Shown in pieces: positions 21,254 to 44,839 of a stretch of 64,000 nt of DNA. The DNA is from Amoebidium appalachense (Eukaryota; Ichthyosporea). The stretch covers positions 310,001 to 374,000 of the forward strand of contig CAVNZM010000008.1 in assembly GCA_963693365.1 (NCBI GenBank), read 5' to 3'. Position 1 is the first letter of the stretch, and each line of letters starts with the position of its first letter. Position numbers and translations under genes: made by a program. Under the pieces are notes generated by a model. The model saw nothing but the letters and a program-made list of their open reading frames with translations. It had not been told where the DNA came from and did no database searches.

Positions 21254-22719
21254 TTCCCCCATCATCTTGTCAGGCACACAGCTCATCTGCACACACAGCC
21301 ACTTGCGCCCCCCTCCCTCCCAGCCCTCCCCCCTTCTCCCCCCCCCTCCCCCCCTCCCCCCCTCCCCCCCCCCCCCCCCCCCCCCCCCACTTACGCCATG
21401 CTGGTAGCGCGTGCAGGCAGTGCCAAAGTGGCCTGGGCCAGTGTGTCGTATTGCTGGCGCTGGGCCCTCTCTGTGCGCGCACTGGCCAAGCCCTCAAGCA
21501 GAGCCTGCAGCTCAGTGTCCAGCTGTGCACTGGCCTGCCCTGGGGGGGGGGGGGGGGGGGGGGAGGGGGGGGAGGGGGGGTAAGTGGTCGGCAAAGGCAC
21601 AAAGGGTCGTGCACACACGTGCTGGGATGGGGCATGCCCATCCTCTGTGGAGTCCAATTACAGAGGAATGTGCACGCACATTCACAAACATGCCAGACAT
21701 CCACAATACACACATGCACAGGCATCCATACACATGCACAGACATAGACAATACACACATGCACAGACATAGATAATACACACATGCACAGGCATCCATA
21801 CACATGCACAGACATGCACAGGCATCCATACACATGCACAGACAACATGCACATGCACACATACATGTACGCACATGCATGAACAGCACGCACATGCACA
21901 CACGTGCGCACATGCCTGCGAGAAAAAAGAGTGTCCATATGTACACCCGTACACACCAACACATGTGTCCAGGCACACGTAAGCATGATGCACAGTTGCA
22001 CGCACACAGGATTACCACACACATCAGAGAGTGGGTGCCCCCCACATATTTGCCTACCAGAATCACCTCCCGCTCTCTCCCCTCTCTCACATCCGATCCG
22101 CCATATGTCCCCCCCCCCCCTCTCAAAAAAAAAAAAAGGAAAAGAAAAACGCCCCAACCCACCCTCCCCAGAGGCCCCCAACTGGATTATATGCTCTCCA
22201 CCTTCCAATCCACCCTCTCCCCCCCCCCCCCCCCCTCCCCTCTCCCCGTCCCCCCCCCCCCCCCCCCCCCCCCCCAACCCCCACCACAACACGGGCATGC
22301 ATGCACCTTCCATGATTCATTCTCATGTGCACACCCGTACACACACCAACTGTGTCTTTGCGAACGCCAGGGCCCACTGACAACTGTACAGACACACATT
22401 GATACCCCCCCACAAAAAAAAAAAAAAAAGAAGAAAAGAAAAGAGAAGAAAAAAGAAGGAAAAAAAACCATCCGGCTCCGAATGCACACACACACAAACA
22501 CATCCTAACACCACACCTACTGACATCTTGGCACATACAGCCTCGATGGGATTCACCTGCACCCACCCACATCCACATCCACCCAAACCCACCCCGACCC
22601 ACTCACACTCACATTATGCAGCTAAACACCCCCCCCCCCCCCCTCCCCCCCCCCCTCAACACCCCCCCCCCCCCCCAAAAAAAAAAAAAAGAATGCATGC
22701 ATATGTTGCTTCTACAGCC

Positions 22720-22750
<31 letters not shown>

Positions 22751-22757
22751 AAAAACA

Positions 22758-22847
<90 letters not shown>

Positions 22848-24147
22848 CCACCTACCAGTGGCCCCGATGCAGTCTACGGTCTGGTCCAGCTCTCTGAAGG
22901 ATGCCAGGCCGGCCTCGTAGGGCTGCAGGGCGGCAGCCTGGCCCTGGTCGAGCAGCCGCTGGATTTTGGCTGCACAGCCCTGCCTGGGAAGGGGGGGGTC
23001 AGAGGGGTGTGTGCATGGCAGAGGGCACGGTAGAGCATGTGCTAGTGACTGTGGTGCTGCTGTTATCCGTGTGCCTGCACGGGGTTGTGCGTGCACATTT
23101 GTTGGCTAACCACCCTTTACCTGGTGCATGCATAGTTGCCCATGGCTGGGCCTGCCATGGACACAATATGGGTGTGTGCTGGGTGATGCATTTGTGCCAC
23201 ACTAGTGACCCGCATAGTTCGTCTGTGCACATCCTTGCAGCCGCCAGAGAGGTGGGACCAGTACAGTTGCATGAGCATCCTGTGTGTATGTCTGTATGTC
23301 GTGTAGTGCTCCCTTGCATGTGTGCTCCTTTATGAGTTTTGTGCCGTGTTCATGTACAATGCCTGCCTATCCGTGCCCATGTAGTGCCGTACGTGCTGGT
23401 GTCATGCCATATGTGCCTGTGTGGTGCATGCATGTGCCTGTGTGGTGCAAGTATGTGCCTGTGTGGTCCATGTATGTGCCTGTGTGGTCCATGTATGTGC
23501 CTGTGTGGTGCATGCATGTGCCTGTGTGGTGCATGCATGCGCCTGTGTGGTGCATGTATGTGCCTGTGTGGTGCATGTATGCGCCTGCGTGGTGCATGTA
23601 TGTGCCTGTGTGGTGCATATGTGCATGCATGTTGCATATGTGACTTGTAGTGCATATTTGTCTGTGTGGTACCTATGTGCCCATAGAGTGTCGTATGTGC
23701 TATGTCTCATGTGCCCTGTGTAGTGCATACACGCCTGTGTGGTGCCTATGTTCCTTATACGTATATCTGCCTGCACGCACACAGGCCCACCCCCACCTCC
23801 TCTCGCTGCTCTCCTCCAGGGTGGCCTCGGTCAGCCAGGGCAGCAGGCTCTGCACCAGGGTGGCCATACGGCGCTCCTCCACGTGCCCCCGCCACGCCAG
23901 TGCCTGTATCTCCTCCGGCACACTGCCTGGGGGGTGGTCAGTGTGTGTGTACTGCACAGGGAGGCTACCAGAGTGCATGGTGCCCAGCAGACACCAACAC
24001 ACAGAGGATCCCATATGTCGGGGCTAACCCTAGATGGCGCCCATTCCCCATTGTGCCCAAATCTCGACCCATTCTGTGGGGTGGGCGCCAATGCCGCACG
24101 TGTGCGCGGATGCTTGTGTGGGTGCCTGAATTGGTGGGCGCAAGATA

Positions 24148-24227
<80 letters not shown>

Positions 24228-24850
24228 ATGTGTGTGCGTGTGTGTGTGTGTGCGTGTGTCTGCATGCGTGTTTGTATGTGTGTGTGCGTGTGTGCGCGCG
24301 TGTGTGTATGTGCCTGTGTGTGTGTGTGTGCCTGTGTGTGTGTGTGCCTGTGTGTGCGTGTGCCTGTGTGTGCGTGTGTGTGTACGTATGTGCGTGTGCG
24401 TGTGCGTGCGTGTGTGCGTACTTGTGTGCGTGCATGCATGCATGTGTGTGAGTGTGTGAGTGTGAGTGTGTGTGCGTGTGTGTGTGTTGTGCGCCGTGCC
24501 TAGGCTCGAATTTAAGCATGTAGGCTCAGTCTTCGTGTTTGCTAGGGAAGAGCATCCCCTCCCGTTTAGTCCGGCAACCTGCAGCTGTACGTTATGTGCC
24601 CCCTCCTCCGCCCCTCCCCCCTCTCCCCCCTTCCTCCCTCTCTCCCCTCCCCCCTCCTGCCCGCCTACCCCAGCACTCGCGCCTACTCCTGTACCCCAAG
24701 GCTGACACTCCTCCTTCCCCCCCCCCCCCCCCCCCCCCCCCTCCCCCTGCCCCTCGACCACCACCAACACCATCCACGCACTCCCCTCCTCTTACCATTT
24801 GGAGCTGTGGGCAGGCGCACACTGCGCATGTCGAGGTGCTCGGCGCCCAT
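20197..24850 (-). CDS. THOC7: THO complex subunit 7 (last exon not resolved)
   Basis: THOC7 is a coiled-coil subunit of the THO/TREX complex, which couples transcription to mRNA export. Six exons were placed: 24850-24796, 23926-23797, 22983-22856, 21539-21395, 21011-20924, 20272-20197. They encode MGAEHLDMRSVRLPTAPN, then a segment with EERRMATLVQSLLPWL, then RTERAQRQQYDTLAQ (the conserved NRQEYDALAK region). These are followed by a heptad-rich segment ending LAVRKAQ, then FLGPMVLLHMLRTDPAEQLQ. Order and spacing match animal THOC7 throughout. Exon 6 ends in phase 1 at a GTAGCAC donor and should be followed by a short final exon that was not identified. Reading through would add a low-complexity tail to 19862. 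The start is the only ATG in frame before the first donor. Confidence 0.85.
20266..20355 (-). repeat. 45-base tandem duplication of a 3' splice site
   Basis: Two 45-base copies (20266-20310 and 20311-20355) differ at a few positions. Read on the minus strand, each holds a CTAACCCA branch motif, GCACAG and the first bases of THOC7 exon 6. The copy nearer the exon is the one in frame. Confidence 0.85.
21660..21860 (-). repeat. Minisatellite of CACATGCACAGACAT-type units, THOC7 intron 4
   Basis: Irregular units of about 18-38 bases alternate ACACATGCACAG with GCATCCATAC or ACATAGA(C/T)AATAC. The array lies immediately downstream of exon 3 and upstream of exon 4 in gene orientation. Confidence 0.75.
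22757..22846 (-). repeat. (CA)45 microsatellite beside the THOC7 exon 3 donor
   Basis: Pure CA on the plus strand, TG in the sense of the gene, starting about 8 bases after the exon 3 donor at 22855. It is followed by A and C runs. Confidence 0.93.
23405..23640 (-). repeat. 21-base minisatellite in THOC7 intron 2
   Basis: About 11 copies of a unit close to TGTGCCTGTGTGGTGCATG(T/C)A, with single-base variants between copies. The peptide-like frames across it (repeated CACVVHV types) are artefacts. Confidence 0.9.
24150..24490. repeat. (TG)n microsatellite and TG-rich derivative, THOC7 intron 1
   Basis: A pure TG run at about 24150-24218 is followed by about 270 bases of degenerate TG/CG repeats. 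Confidence 0.9.
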
Positions 24851-25403
24851 CCTTACGCCTGGCCTCGGGCTGTCTGGTGCCTCTGACCGGCTGGTTGGGG
24901 CTGGGCTTACAGCTGTGGTGGTGGGCTGGGGGATGGCCGTGCTTAACCCTTGGCTACTGCTAAGCCCTGCAGCAGGTGTGTCGGTGCTGCTGTAGGGGTG
25001 GGCTTATGAGGCCTTGTGCAGGCTGAAACTTTGGTCACAGACTCGCAGCTATGGGGTTTACACACTTTTTATTGCGTGGACACAAGGTTTGCACTCCTGC
25101 GTCGGAGGCCTCGGCTGCAACGCTACAACTGTGGCTATGAATGAATCGAATTTACACCCGAGGCACACGGCCCATATAAGGTAACCCCGCGCTTGTGGAC
25201 TCATCAGTCATGATTGCGTGATGATGTCATCGCGTGTGTGCTTTCTGCTAATGTGTGAAGAGGTGAGGGTAGTTGTGGCACCAGGTCAAACCAAGCCCTC
25301 TCATAACAGATATATATAGAGGCACCTGGGCCCGAACACATACGTATACGTGCTCGCCTGACTGAGTGCGAGTGGACGGTGTGTGGCTGTGGGCACCTGC
25401 AGC
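24851..25403. promoter_or_regulatory. Head-to-head promoter region, THOC7 and oligopeptidase
   Basis: The two start codons face apart across 553 bases with no other gene between them, so both promoters must lie here or in the leaders. A near-palindromic GATGATGTCATC at 25221-25232 and a TATATATA at 25310-25317, about 90 bases before the oligopeptidase ATG, are the only motifs noted. Confidence 0.5.
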
Positions 25404-26523
25404 ATGGTGGGCCTGCTTGGTGTGCGCAGCACTGCGGCTGTGCGGCTATTGGGCCCTACAGTGCGTGGCCTCAGCACTGCCCAGGGTTAGTCTAACTCCC
25501 CTCCGTTCCACACCCACTGTTACCCCCGCACGCCACGTTGCCCTCTTCATTATATCCTCTCCCATAGTTGTTGTTGTTTCATTCTTCAGCCGTCTCAACA
25601 CGTTCTATCATACGCTCTCCCGGTGTAACTAAGTGCATGTGTCTGATATGACTTCGCTTGTTTCCCCGTTATTTCCCCCCCCTTCCCCCCCAAACCCCTC
25701 CAAACTCCCACCCCCTCCCCCTCTCTCCTATCTCTCTCTTTCTCTCTCTCTCCCTCTCCCCCCCCCCCCTGACTCTCTTTCTCCCTCCCCCTCCTTCTCT
25801 ATCCGTCTTTCTCTCTCTCCCCCTCTCCCTCTCCCCCCCCCCCCCCCATTTTTTGAGACTCCCTCTCCTCTTTATCCCCTCAGCAACCGCCGCCCTCTCC
25901 CCGACCGCCCCCTCTTCGCCCCCCTCTCCCCCCCCTCCCCCCCCCCCCCCCCCCCCGTCTCTCCTTCCAACCCCCATGGTCTCCCATTTCCGTATTGTCT
26001 CTTGTTCTGCCTGCTTGCTCCCTTCCTCACTTCCTTCCAGGCTTGTGTACGCGATCAATTTGGGCAGAACACGCATACATCCTGGCTGTGTTCTCGGGGT
26101 CCATCCCTCATTCTTGCAGGCTTCCTTATTCCCACACATACTACTTCCCATTTCGAAACGATTGCTTTCTCTATGTCGCGTAACCACAGCCTTTGTGTTT
26201 TTGCACTGGCCTGAAGCTAGATCTGTGCAAGTTCGGACCTATAAGGTGTGGGGTATGTTGTTGCCTGCCCTTATGACTGTGCCGTATTGAGTGTCTAAGG
26301 CTGGGCTCTTCAGTTTTACTCGGTGTTGTACACCCACACACACCGGGGGGGGGAGGGGGGGGGGGGGGATATATATTGCCTTTGGTGCTCACACTCTGGC
26401 GGGCACAGGCAGTGTGCTGAGTGAGGGCACCGGGGTGGTGGCCTATGGCCGTGTGCAGGCTGAGGCTGTGGGCCCGGCCCTGGAGCAGCTGGTGGGCAAG
26501 CTGGAGGCAGACTTTGCACAGGT

Positions 26524-26554
<31 letters not shown>

Positions 26555-26602
26555 GGGGGGGGGGGGGGCACATGGTGGCCAGGTCACCAGCACCAAAAGG
26601 CA

Positions 26603-26636
<34 letters not shown>

Positions 26637-27779
26637 GCCTAGATGTGATGTAGCCAATGGCCCATGCCATTTGCACTACTCAACGTTGTTGGGTTGAGGT
26701 GCTGGTGGGAGGTTGGTTTTGTTAAGTAGTGGTAGTGAGGCCAACGGTGTGCATGATGGGCAGTGGGACTATTGGGCGTATTGGGCGGGTGTGTACAGAC
26801 CTTATGTGAACAGTGTGTGCTTGTGTGAGTGTGTGTGTGGTCTATCGGTGGGTCTGCATTTCTGTGTGTATGCTGACCTGCAATAGTCAATAAGTTCCTC
26901 TTTTCCCATCGTGTTTTTTGGCTTGGTCTACTTGGCAACAAGTGAAGCATCCAGCAGTGCTCCATAGATACGATATATGGTGTGTGACGTATGGTGGGTT
27001 GCAGTTTGAGAGGGATGTGGAGGCTGGCCCGGTGACCTGGGAGGGCACGGTGGAGCGGGCCGAGCGCCTGCGCTGGCCACTGGAGCGGGCCTGGGGGGCT
27101 GTGGGCCACCTCAATGGCGTTAAAAATAGCGACCAGCTGCGCACACAGTACCAGGCCATGCAGCCAAAGGTATGGGGCAGTATAGGGCCATGCAGCCAAA
27201 GGTATGCGGCAGTATAGGGCCATGCATTTAAAGGTATGGGGCAGTATAGGGCCATGCAGCCAAAGGTGCAAGGAAGCAGGTAATGCAGCATATTTTGGCT
27301 GCAAGCAGCCTGCCAGGGGCCTTCATTAATTTTAAGTTGGGATTCATTTTATTTTGTTTTTTTTCTTATTTTATTTTGATGCCTATGAGTGAGTTGGGAT
27401 TCATTTTATTTTGTTTTTTTTCTTATTTTATTTTGATGCCTATTTTGAGTGCCTGTTGTTTTGGGGGGCAGCAGCCGGGGCTAACGCCTGTTGGTGCAGG
27501 TTGTGGCACTGTTTACCCGCATGGGCCAGTCCAAACCGCTGTATGGTGCCCTGCGCCGCCTGGCTGAAAGGTACCATGCATGTCTGGGCCCTGCAGCACC
27601 ACATGAAGGGGGGAAGGGGGGAGGGGGGGGGGGCATGGCCTGGGTATGCACGAAGCAGGGGTTGGCAGGCAGGGTGAAGGAAATAATGGTAGGATCTGTT
27701 GATGGTGTTTTGTGGAGTGGGTTGTTTGCTGGTGTGTGTGTGATGGTGGTGCGGGGTGTGGGTGTGAGTGTGTGTGTGT

Positions 27780-27836
<57 letters not shown>

Positions 27837-30008
27837 TGAAAAGTGTTGCTGGTGTGAGGGGCTATGCCCAGGCACTCTGCTCATTGCATGTGCAGGACGG
27901 ACCTTGATGCCGGGCAGCGGCGCATAGTGGACGGTGCACTGCAGGAGGCTGTGCTTGCTGGGGTGGGCCTGGAGGGGGACGGCAGGCAGCGCTTTAACGA
28001 GCTGGCAGTGGCATTGTCAGCCGCAAGCACAAAGTTTGCTAACAACGTCCTGGACGCCACAAAGGGTAGGGTCAGGCACACATGGGCATGCAAAACCAAA
28101 CCCCCCCCCCCCCCCCCCCCCCCCAAAAAAAAGCACCCCTTCCCCTCCGCACGCCGTGCAGGCCAGTACATGGTGTGCATGGCAAGTGGCCTGCTTGGTA
28201 GCCATTGGTCAGCCACCGGGTGTGGTGTCTGGGCACATGTGAGGCTATTTAGATGTGACGTCACCAGGGCACACCCAGCCACCCCAGGCCACTGACCTAC
28301 GGGTATTTGCTGTGCAGCGTTTGAGGAGCTAGTGCATGACCCACAAGTGGTGGCCGGGCTGCCTGCTGCCGTGCTGGCGCTGCTTGCAGACAGGGCCAGG
28401 CAGAAGGGCCATGCAGGGGCCACGGCACAGGACGGGCCATGGCTGCTAACGTAGGTGCCTGGGCCAGGGCACGGGCAGGGCCATGGGCTGGGTGGTGACT
28501 TTTGGGCCAGACAGGCTGGACCAGCCCTGCTTCGGGCCCTTCATGCAGTACAGCACCCACCGCCAGACAAGAGAGCGCCTCTACCGCGCATACATCACAC
28601 GGGCCAGCAGCCTCGAGGTGTGTGTGGGTGTGGGTGTGGGTCGGTGGGTCGGTGGGTGGGTGTGGATGTGGAGGTGGAGGTGGGTGTGGTGTGTGCCTGT
28701 GTGGATGGGTGGGTTTGTGTGTGTGTGTGTGGTAGTGATGGTGGTGGTGGTGGTGGGGGGGGGGGGGATAGGTGGGGAGCATACCAGGGTTTAACTGGGC
28801 GGCAGCAGGGCGGGGCCAAGCACAACAACGAGGGGCTGATGGGGGAGATTCTGGGCCTCAGGCGGGAGCAGAGTGGCCTGCTGGGCTACAGCTCATATGC
28901 AGACATGAGCCTGACCCGCAAGATGGTAGCCTCCCTGCCCTGTCTCTTTACATGGGGTGGTGGGCGTGGGGGTGCTGAGTGCACGTGCAGGCAAAGGACG
29001 TGGGGCAGGTGGAGAGGCTGCTTGGTGAGCTGCACACCCACTGCCTGCCAGCCGCACAGGGGGACATGCAGCAGCTAAGGGCCTATGCACAGCAACACGG
29101 GTAGGGCCCCTTTCTGCCTCTTAGAGCCTCGGTCCATATGGGACCATGAGGCCTGGTGGCTGCATGCATGGGGGCGGCAGGCAGGGGCAATGCCTGCTGA
29201 CCGGCAGGGTGCAGGCACGAGGGGCCACTGCTGCACTGGGACACAGCCTACTGGTCTGAGCGCCAGAAGAAGGTGCTTATAATGCCCCCTGCATGGCATG
29301 GGGCAGGGCAGGGCTGACTGGGCTGCAGGAGGTCTACGGGGTGGACGGGGAGCAGCTGCGGCCCTACTTCCCCCTGCCTCGGGTACTGGATGGCCTGTTT
29401 GCCCTGGCAAATAGCCTATTTGGTGTCGACATAAAGGTGCGGCCAGCAGTAGTCACTTTGAGTGCTGTCTCCCTGCGGCATCTAACATACCTTGTATGTT
29501 GCCGCAGGCGACAGTCACTAGACAAAGTTTGATCGCGCGTAATCGGATCTGGCTTTACGAGCGGTGATTGGTTCAAAATGACGTAAACCCAGCCTTCTGG
29601 TAGAAAGAAGACATGATCCGCCTGCCCAGGCTTTTTTATACAATGGGATTAAATGATCGCTTTAAAACTTGTGAGCATTCCGATTGGTCATTACATATTG
29701 AGCGATCTGATTGGTCATTACAGCCAAAAGGACCCAGCCGGAGACGTCCCGCAGCGTCGTAGGCCGCCCCGGCCACTTACGTAAGCCAGCGGGTACATAG
29801 CCTTGGAGACTAGGCCAGCAGGGGGATATGGGGCACACAGGTACTGGACTGACGGGGTGACTGACATGATTGCCATGCATGTTAGGAGGCGGGGCTGGAT
29901 GATGGGGTGGCCTGGCACCCTGATGTGCGCTACTATGAGGTCAGAGATACGGCCACAGGCAAACAAATAGCTGGTTTCTTTTTGGACCCATGCAGCAGGT
30001 GGGTGCAG

Positions 30009-30050
<42 letters not shown>

Positions 30051-30074
30051 GGTGAGGTGTGTATGTGTGTGTGT

Positions 30075-30109
<35 letters not shown>

Positions 30110-31918
30110 GGGGAATAGGGCCAAATAGTTACGTCTGGACCAGGCCGGTAATCGAATAAAATCAATTCCAATAAGAAGATTGGATTCGCAATTCCATTTT
30201 AAAAACTGAGCTATTTAATTGGCAATTCCACTTTTAAAATTTGCGTTGTGACTATTTGGTTAGTTGGGGGGGAGAGGTTGCTGACGGGTGCGGCAGGCCG
30301 CAGGAGAAGAGGGGAGGAGCATGGATGGACGTATGCCTCAACAGGTCCAAAGCATTGGCCCCACCAGGCCAACCGGCCAGGTGGGTGGGTGGTTACGGGC
30401 AGGATGGGCTGGCAGGGGTATGCATATGTCTAACGGGGGCTGCAGGCTGCCCATAGCACATCTGGTGTGCAACCAGATGCCCCCCGTGGATGGGCGGCCC
30501 AGTCTGATGACCTTCTACGAGGTGCAGACACTGTTCCACGAGTTTGGCCACGGCCTGCAGCACATGCTGACAAATGTGGACCATTGCGATGCAGCAGGCA
30601 TCAGCGGAGTAGAGTGGGATGCTGTCGAGCTGCCCTCACAGGTGGGCCCATGCAGAGAGTAACGGGGTGGGTGCAGGGCAGGGCTGACTATAATGCAGTT
30701 TATGGAGAACTGGTGCTACGACAGAGACACGGTGGCCGCAATATCAGGGCATGTGGACACAGGCAGGCCCCTGCCTGATGACATCTTTGAGCGTTTGCTA
30801 GGTGCACGCACGTACATGGCAGGTGCGTGGCTGCTGCCTGAGGGGGGAGAAGGGGGGGGGGGGGGGTCTGAAGGGCATTGCAGGGTCGGGCATGCTGCGA
30901 CAGCTGCAGTTTGCTGCCGTCGACTTGGCACTGCACCACCGCCTGCAGACGGGGTATGTGCACGTGCCAAGCATGTGTGTCCACTGCTCACGTGCCCAAG
31001 TGCCCACATGCAGTGATAATCCCACAGACACATGCCCACACGTATAGACTGGACATTGAAATCGACGGGAGCTGTTTGTGTATGTGCCATGGCCAGCATA
31101 TTTACTGTGGCCCACGTGCACAGGCAGGACCCGCTAGCCCTATACCAGCAGCTAGCCCCCTCCTACAGCGTGCTGCCCCCTCTGTCCGAGGACCGGTTCC
31201 TGTGCGGGTTCAGCCACATCTTTGCCGGGGGCTATGCGGCCGGCTACTACTCGTACAAGTGGGCTGAGGTCCTGAGCCAGGACGCATTTGGTGCCTTCGA
31301 GGAGGCCGGCAAAGTACGTGCCCCCGTGCATGCCCTCCCCCCCATGTGCCGCCGCACATGCACATGATTGCATGCCAACAGACTGGCCCATCAACCCATC
31401 CTCACCACGGGGCACAGACATATCTTAGTTGCCAAATAATTGCATCCACCCACACACACATGCTGCACGCTAACACACAAGCACACACACAATCAAGGCA
31501 CAGGTGCTTACACCTGACACACATGTGCATATCCCCCCATGTGGACCACTACACCACCCACACGCGCACATGCACAGACGGACACACGTGCTTCTGCAGA
31601 CCTGCACGCAAATGCATAGGTTCACACCACCGAGATATCAGCATGCCCACCACCCTCTGGCACGTGACACTTGGACGTTTTATTGCGCCTTTGCACCTGC
31701 ATGCACACAGTCAGCGGGTCCTTATACATGGGCTATGTGCAAACTGCTAACATATGCTCTGTCAGGCCCAGTACCCAGCCCTTGGCCGGCGGTTCCGTGA
31801 GACGGTGCTAGGCCTAGGGGGGTCCATGCACCCAGCCCAGGTCTTCGAGGCCTTCCGTGGGCGGCCACCATCAACCGAGCCGCTGCTGCGCACGTACGGT
31901 CTGCTGCAGGCGGCATGA
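25404..31918 (+). CDS. M3-family zinc oligopeptidase, oligopeptidase A type, with organelle transit peptide
   Basis: This thimet-fold metallopeptidase cleaves short peptides, such as spent targeting sequences. Eighteen exons give 718 residues: 25404-25485, 26409-26521, 27005-27169, 27500-27570, 27896-28065, 28318-28450, 28515-28617, 28809-28925, 28991-29100, 29215-29272, 29329-29436, 29886-30002, 30304-30380, 30446-30641, 30699-30822, 30884-30953, 31124-31313, 31766-31918. The N-terminus [16 protein letters not shown] is Arg/Ala-rich without acids and resembles a mitochondrial presequence. The zinc site HEFGH is at about residues 506-510, with the third ligand near E536 in [33 protein letters not shown] and HLNGVKNS match bacterial OpdA closely. 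Phases agree at every junction. The exon 12 donor was chosen after TGG to keep the length before KRGGAWMD. Confidence 0.92.
27148..27262 (+). repeat. Exon end plus 5' splice site repeated four times
   Basis: The unit GGCCATGCAGCCAAAG then GTATGGGGCAGTATA, about 31-32 bases, begins inside exon 3 of the oligopeptidase gene. Three further tandem copies follow in the intron. Copy 1 supplies the real exon end at 27169. Copies 2-4 keep a GTATG or GTGCA donor after CAAAG or TAAAG. Confidence 0.92.
27336..27443 (+). repeat. 51-base tandem duplication in oligopeptidase intron 3
   Basis: Two identical or nearly identical copies (27336-27386 and 27393-27443) start GTTGGGATTCATTTTATTTT and end TTTTGATGCCTAT, separated by six bases. 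Confidence 0.92.
27780..27835 (+). repeat. 56-base G homopolymer
   Basis: The longest pure homopolymer in the window, in oligopeptidase intron 4, after a short TG run. Other G runs in this gene lie at 26526-26568, 26603-26635, 30011-30049 and 30078-30108. Confidence 0.95.
29437..29885 (+). other. Oligopeptidase intron 11, unlike the other introns
   Basis: This 449-base intron has no microsatellite or homopolymer. It holds three ATTGGT motifs (near 29567, 29684 and 29710) and ATGACGTAAAC near 29580. It resembles the intergenic sequence of this window more than its introns. Whether it is an internal promoter or an inserted fragment cannot be told. Confidence 0.4.
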
Positions 31919-31930
31919 TTGTGGTTGCTA

Positions 31931-43030
<11,100 letters not shown>

Positions 43031-44006
43031 CTGAGGAGGGAGGAGATGAGCTGCAAGCCCGGGGGGGGGGGGGGGGGGGGGGGGCAGTGATTCTATCTCG
43101 ATACACATGGTACCCGTGCAGGGGTGTGTGACCGGGCATTGCCGTCATTTTATCTATGCATGCATGTGAGTAAGTGAACAGTACAAGTCTACACAGGTGC
43201 TTGTGTGTGCTTGTGTGTCAGAGTGAGCAGATGTGGGATGATGGGTGACAAGAAAGCATGAACTACGAGTGTGTGTGTTGACTGCCATGGTATGTGCAGG
43301 CAGGCGTATGAAAGCTCATGGGGTGTGTGTGTGTGTGGTGGTTGGGGGGGGTGCACAATGTGCATTTTCTGAGGCGGTCAATGGTCTTGCAAGCAGCACG
43401 AACCTTGTGTTGCTTGTGCGCATGTGTACACGTGTGCACCTGTGTGCCTACCTATCTGCATGCCTAAGCAGATGTGGCCTATGAATCTTTGCGTCTGAGT
43501 CCGCCTGTATGCATGTTTAAGCTAATAATAGTGTGCCACTGTACCGAAGTGCAGTGTGTGTAAGTATGCCTATGTGAACAACGGCCAAGGAGGCAAGCCG
43601 GCAGGTGTTAAGGGAAGCTTTTGTGTATAAAGTGTATTTGCCAGCGCGTGTACGTGTGCATGGGCGTGTATTTGGGTGTGGGGGCACGTGGAAGCGAGGT
43701 GACTTTTGTCTGTTGTTTGTGCTCCTGCAGTGCTCTCCCTGTGTGGTTGCACGTGCATACGTCCGTGTGGGTTTGAGGGTGGGTGTAACATATAAAACAG
43801 GCAACCAGGCGCTGTGCAAGGGCGTGAACTGTGCGAGGTAACCGTGAACACGGGGGGAGGGGGGGGAGGGGGGAATTTCAAACACGAACCAACAACACAC
43901 AAAGAAGAAACGTGTGATGTGCGCAGCTAGAAGTTAGTACAGGCGCGGTGGCGAGGTTGTTGATGAGCTGCCGTTTGGCCACAGTGCGTGTGTGTGTGCG
44001 TGTGTG

Positions 44007-44049
<43 letters not shown>

Positions 44050-44110
44050 CTAGAACTTAGTACAGGCGCGGTGGCGAGGTTGTTGATGAGCTGCCGTTTG
44101 GCCACAATGC

Positions 44111-44194
<84 letters not shown>

Positions 44195-44670
44195 AGTGTG
44201 TGTGTGCGTGTGTGTGTGTTTGAGTGTGTGTGTGCGTGTGTGTGTACGCGCGTGTCTGTGTGTGTGTGTGAGAGTGCTTGCGTGCGTGCGTGCGTGTATT
44301 TATGTGCGTGTATGTATGTGTGCGTGCGTGTGTGCGTGTGTATGTATGTGTGTGCGTGCGTATGTGCGTGTCTGTGGCTGTGTGTGTGCCTCTGTGTGGT
44401 TGCCTACATCAGCACAGCCTGCTGCAGGCAATCATGCACCACTCCCTGCTTAAACTCACTGCCCCCTGTGTATTGCTTGTGCTTGTTGCGTGTGCCACTG
44501 GGGGAAAGAGGGTGTTATACATACCGCTGGACATGGCTGTTGCTGTGCGGAAGGGCTGGTGGGGGCTAGGGCAGGCACACAGGTTTGGAATGAGGGCATC
44601 TGTGCGCGCCAAAATGCCCGGGGATTGTGTAATCGGCGTCACGGCATAAATCCTGGATGCTAAATTTTCA
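43031..44670. other. 5' flank of the cyclophilin gene
   Basis: Expected to contain the first exon and promoter of the cyclophilin gene, which were not identified. It holds a G run at 43060-43084, two copies of a 62-base unit (43925-44109) and TG microsatellites at 43987-44046 and 44112-44190. No other gene was recognised. Confidence 0.4.
43925..44109. repeat. 62-base unit duplicated around a TG microsatellite
   Basis: Two nearly identical copies (about 43926-43987 and 44047-44108) are separated by TG repeat. They share CAGGCGCGGTGGCGAGG and GATGAGCTGCCGTTTGGCC. The minus strand reads KRQLINNLATAPVL in both copies. On the minus strand the unit ends TACTAACTTCTAG, which looks like a branch site plus acceptor. 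Confidence 0.8.
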
Positions 44671-44839
44671 GTCGTCATCGCAGTCGATCGGAAGGAACAT
44701 TGGCTTCGGAACTCATGATCATCTTCCCCCTTCCCCCCCCCCGCCCTCCCCCCCCCCCCTCCCCCCCCCTACCCCCCCCCCCCCCCCCAAAAAAAAAGCT
44801 CGTTACCAAGTGAGGAATAGATTCTGTACTTTCCGGTCC

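Noticed and set aside
23405-23640. CRISPR-like array of regular 21-base repeats
   Set aside because: There are no spacers, the units are directly adjacent, and the array sits in an intron of a eukaryotic gene.
27336-27443. Possible transposon terminal repeats
   Set aside because: The 51-base copies are direct, adjacent and without a coding body or inverted ends, so a simple tandem duplication explains them.
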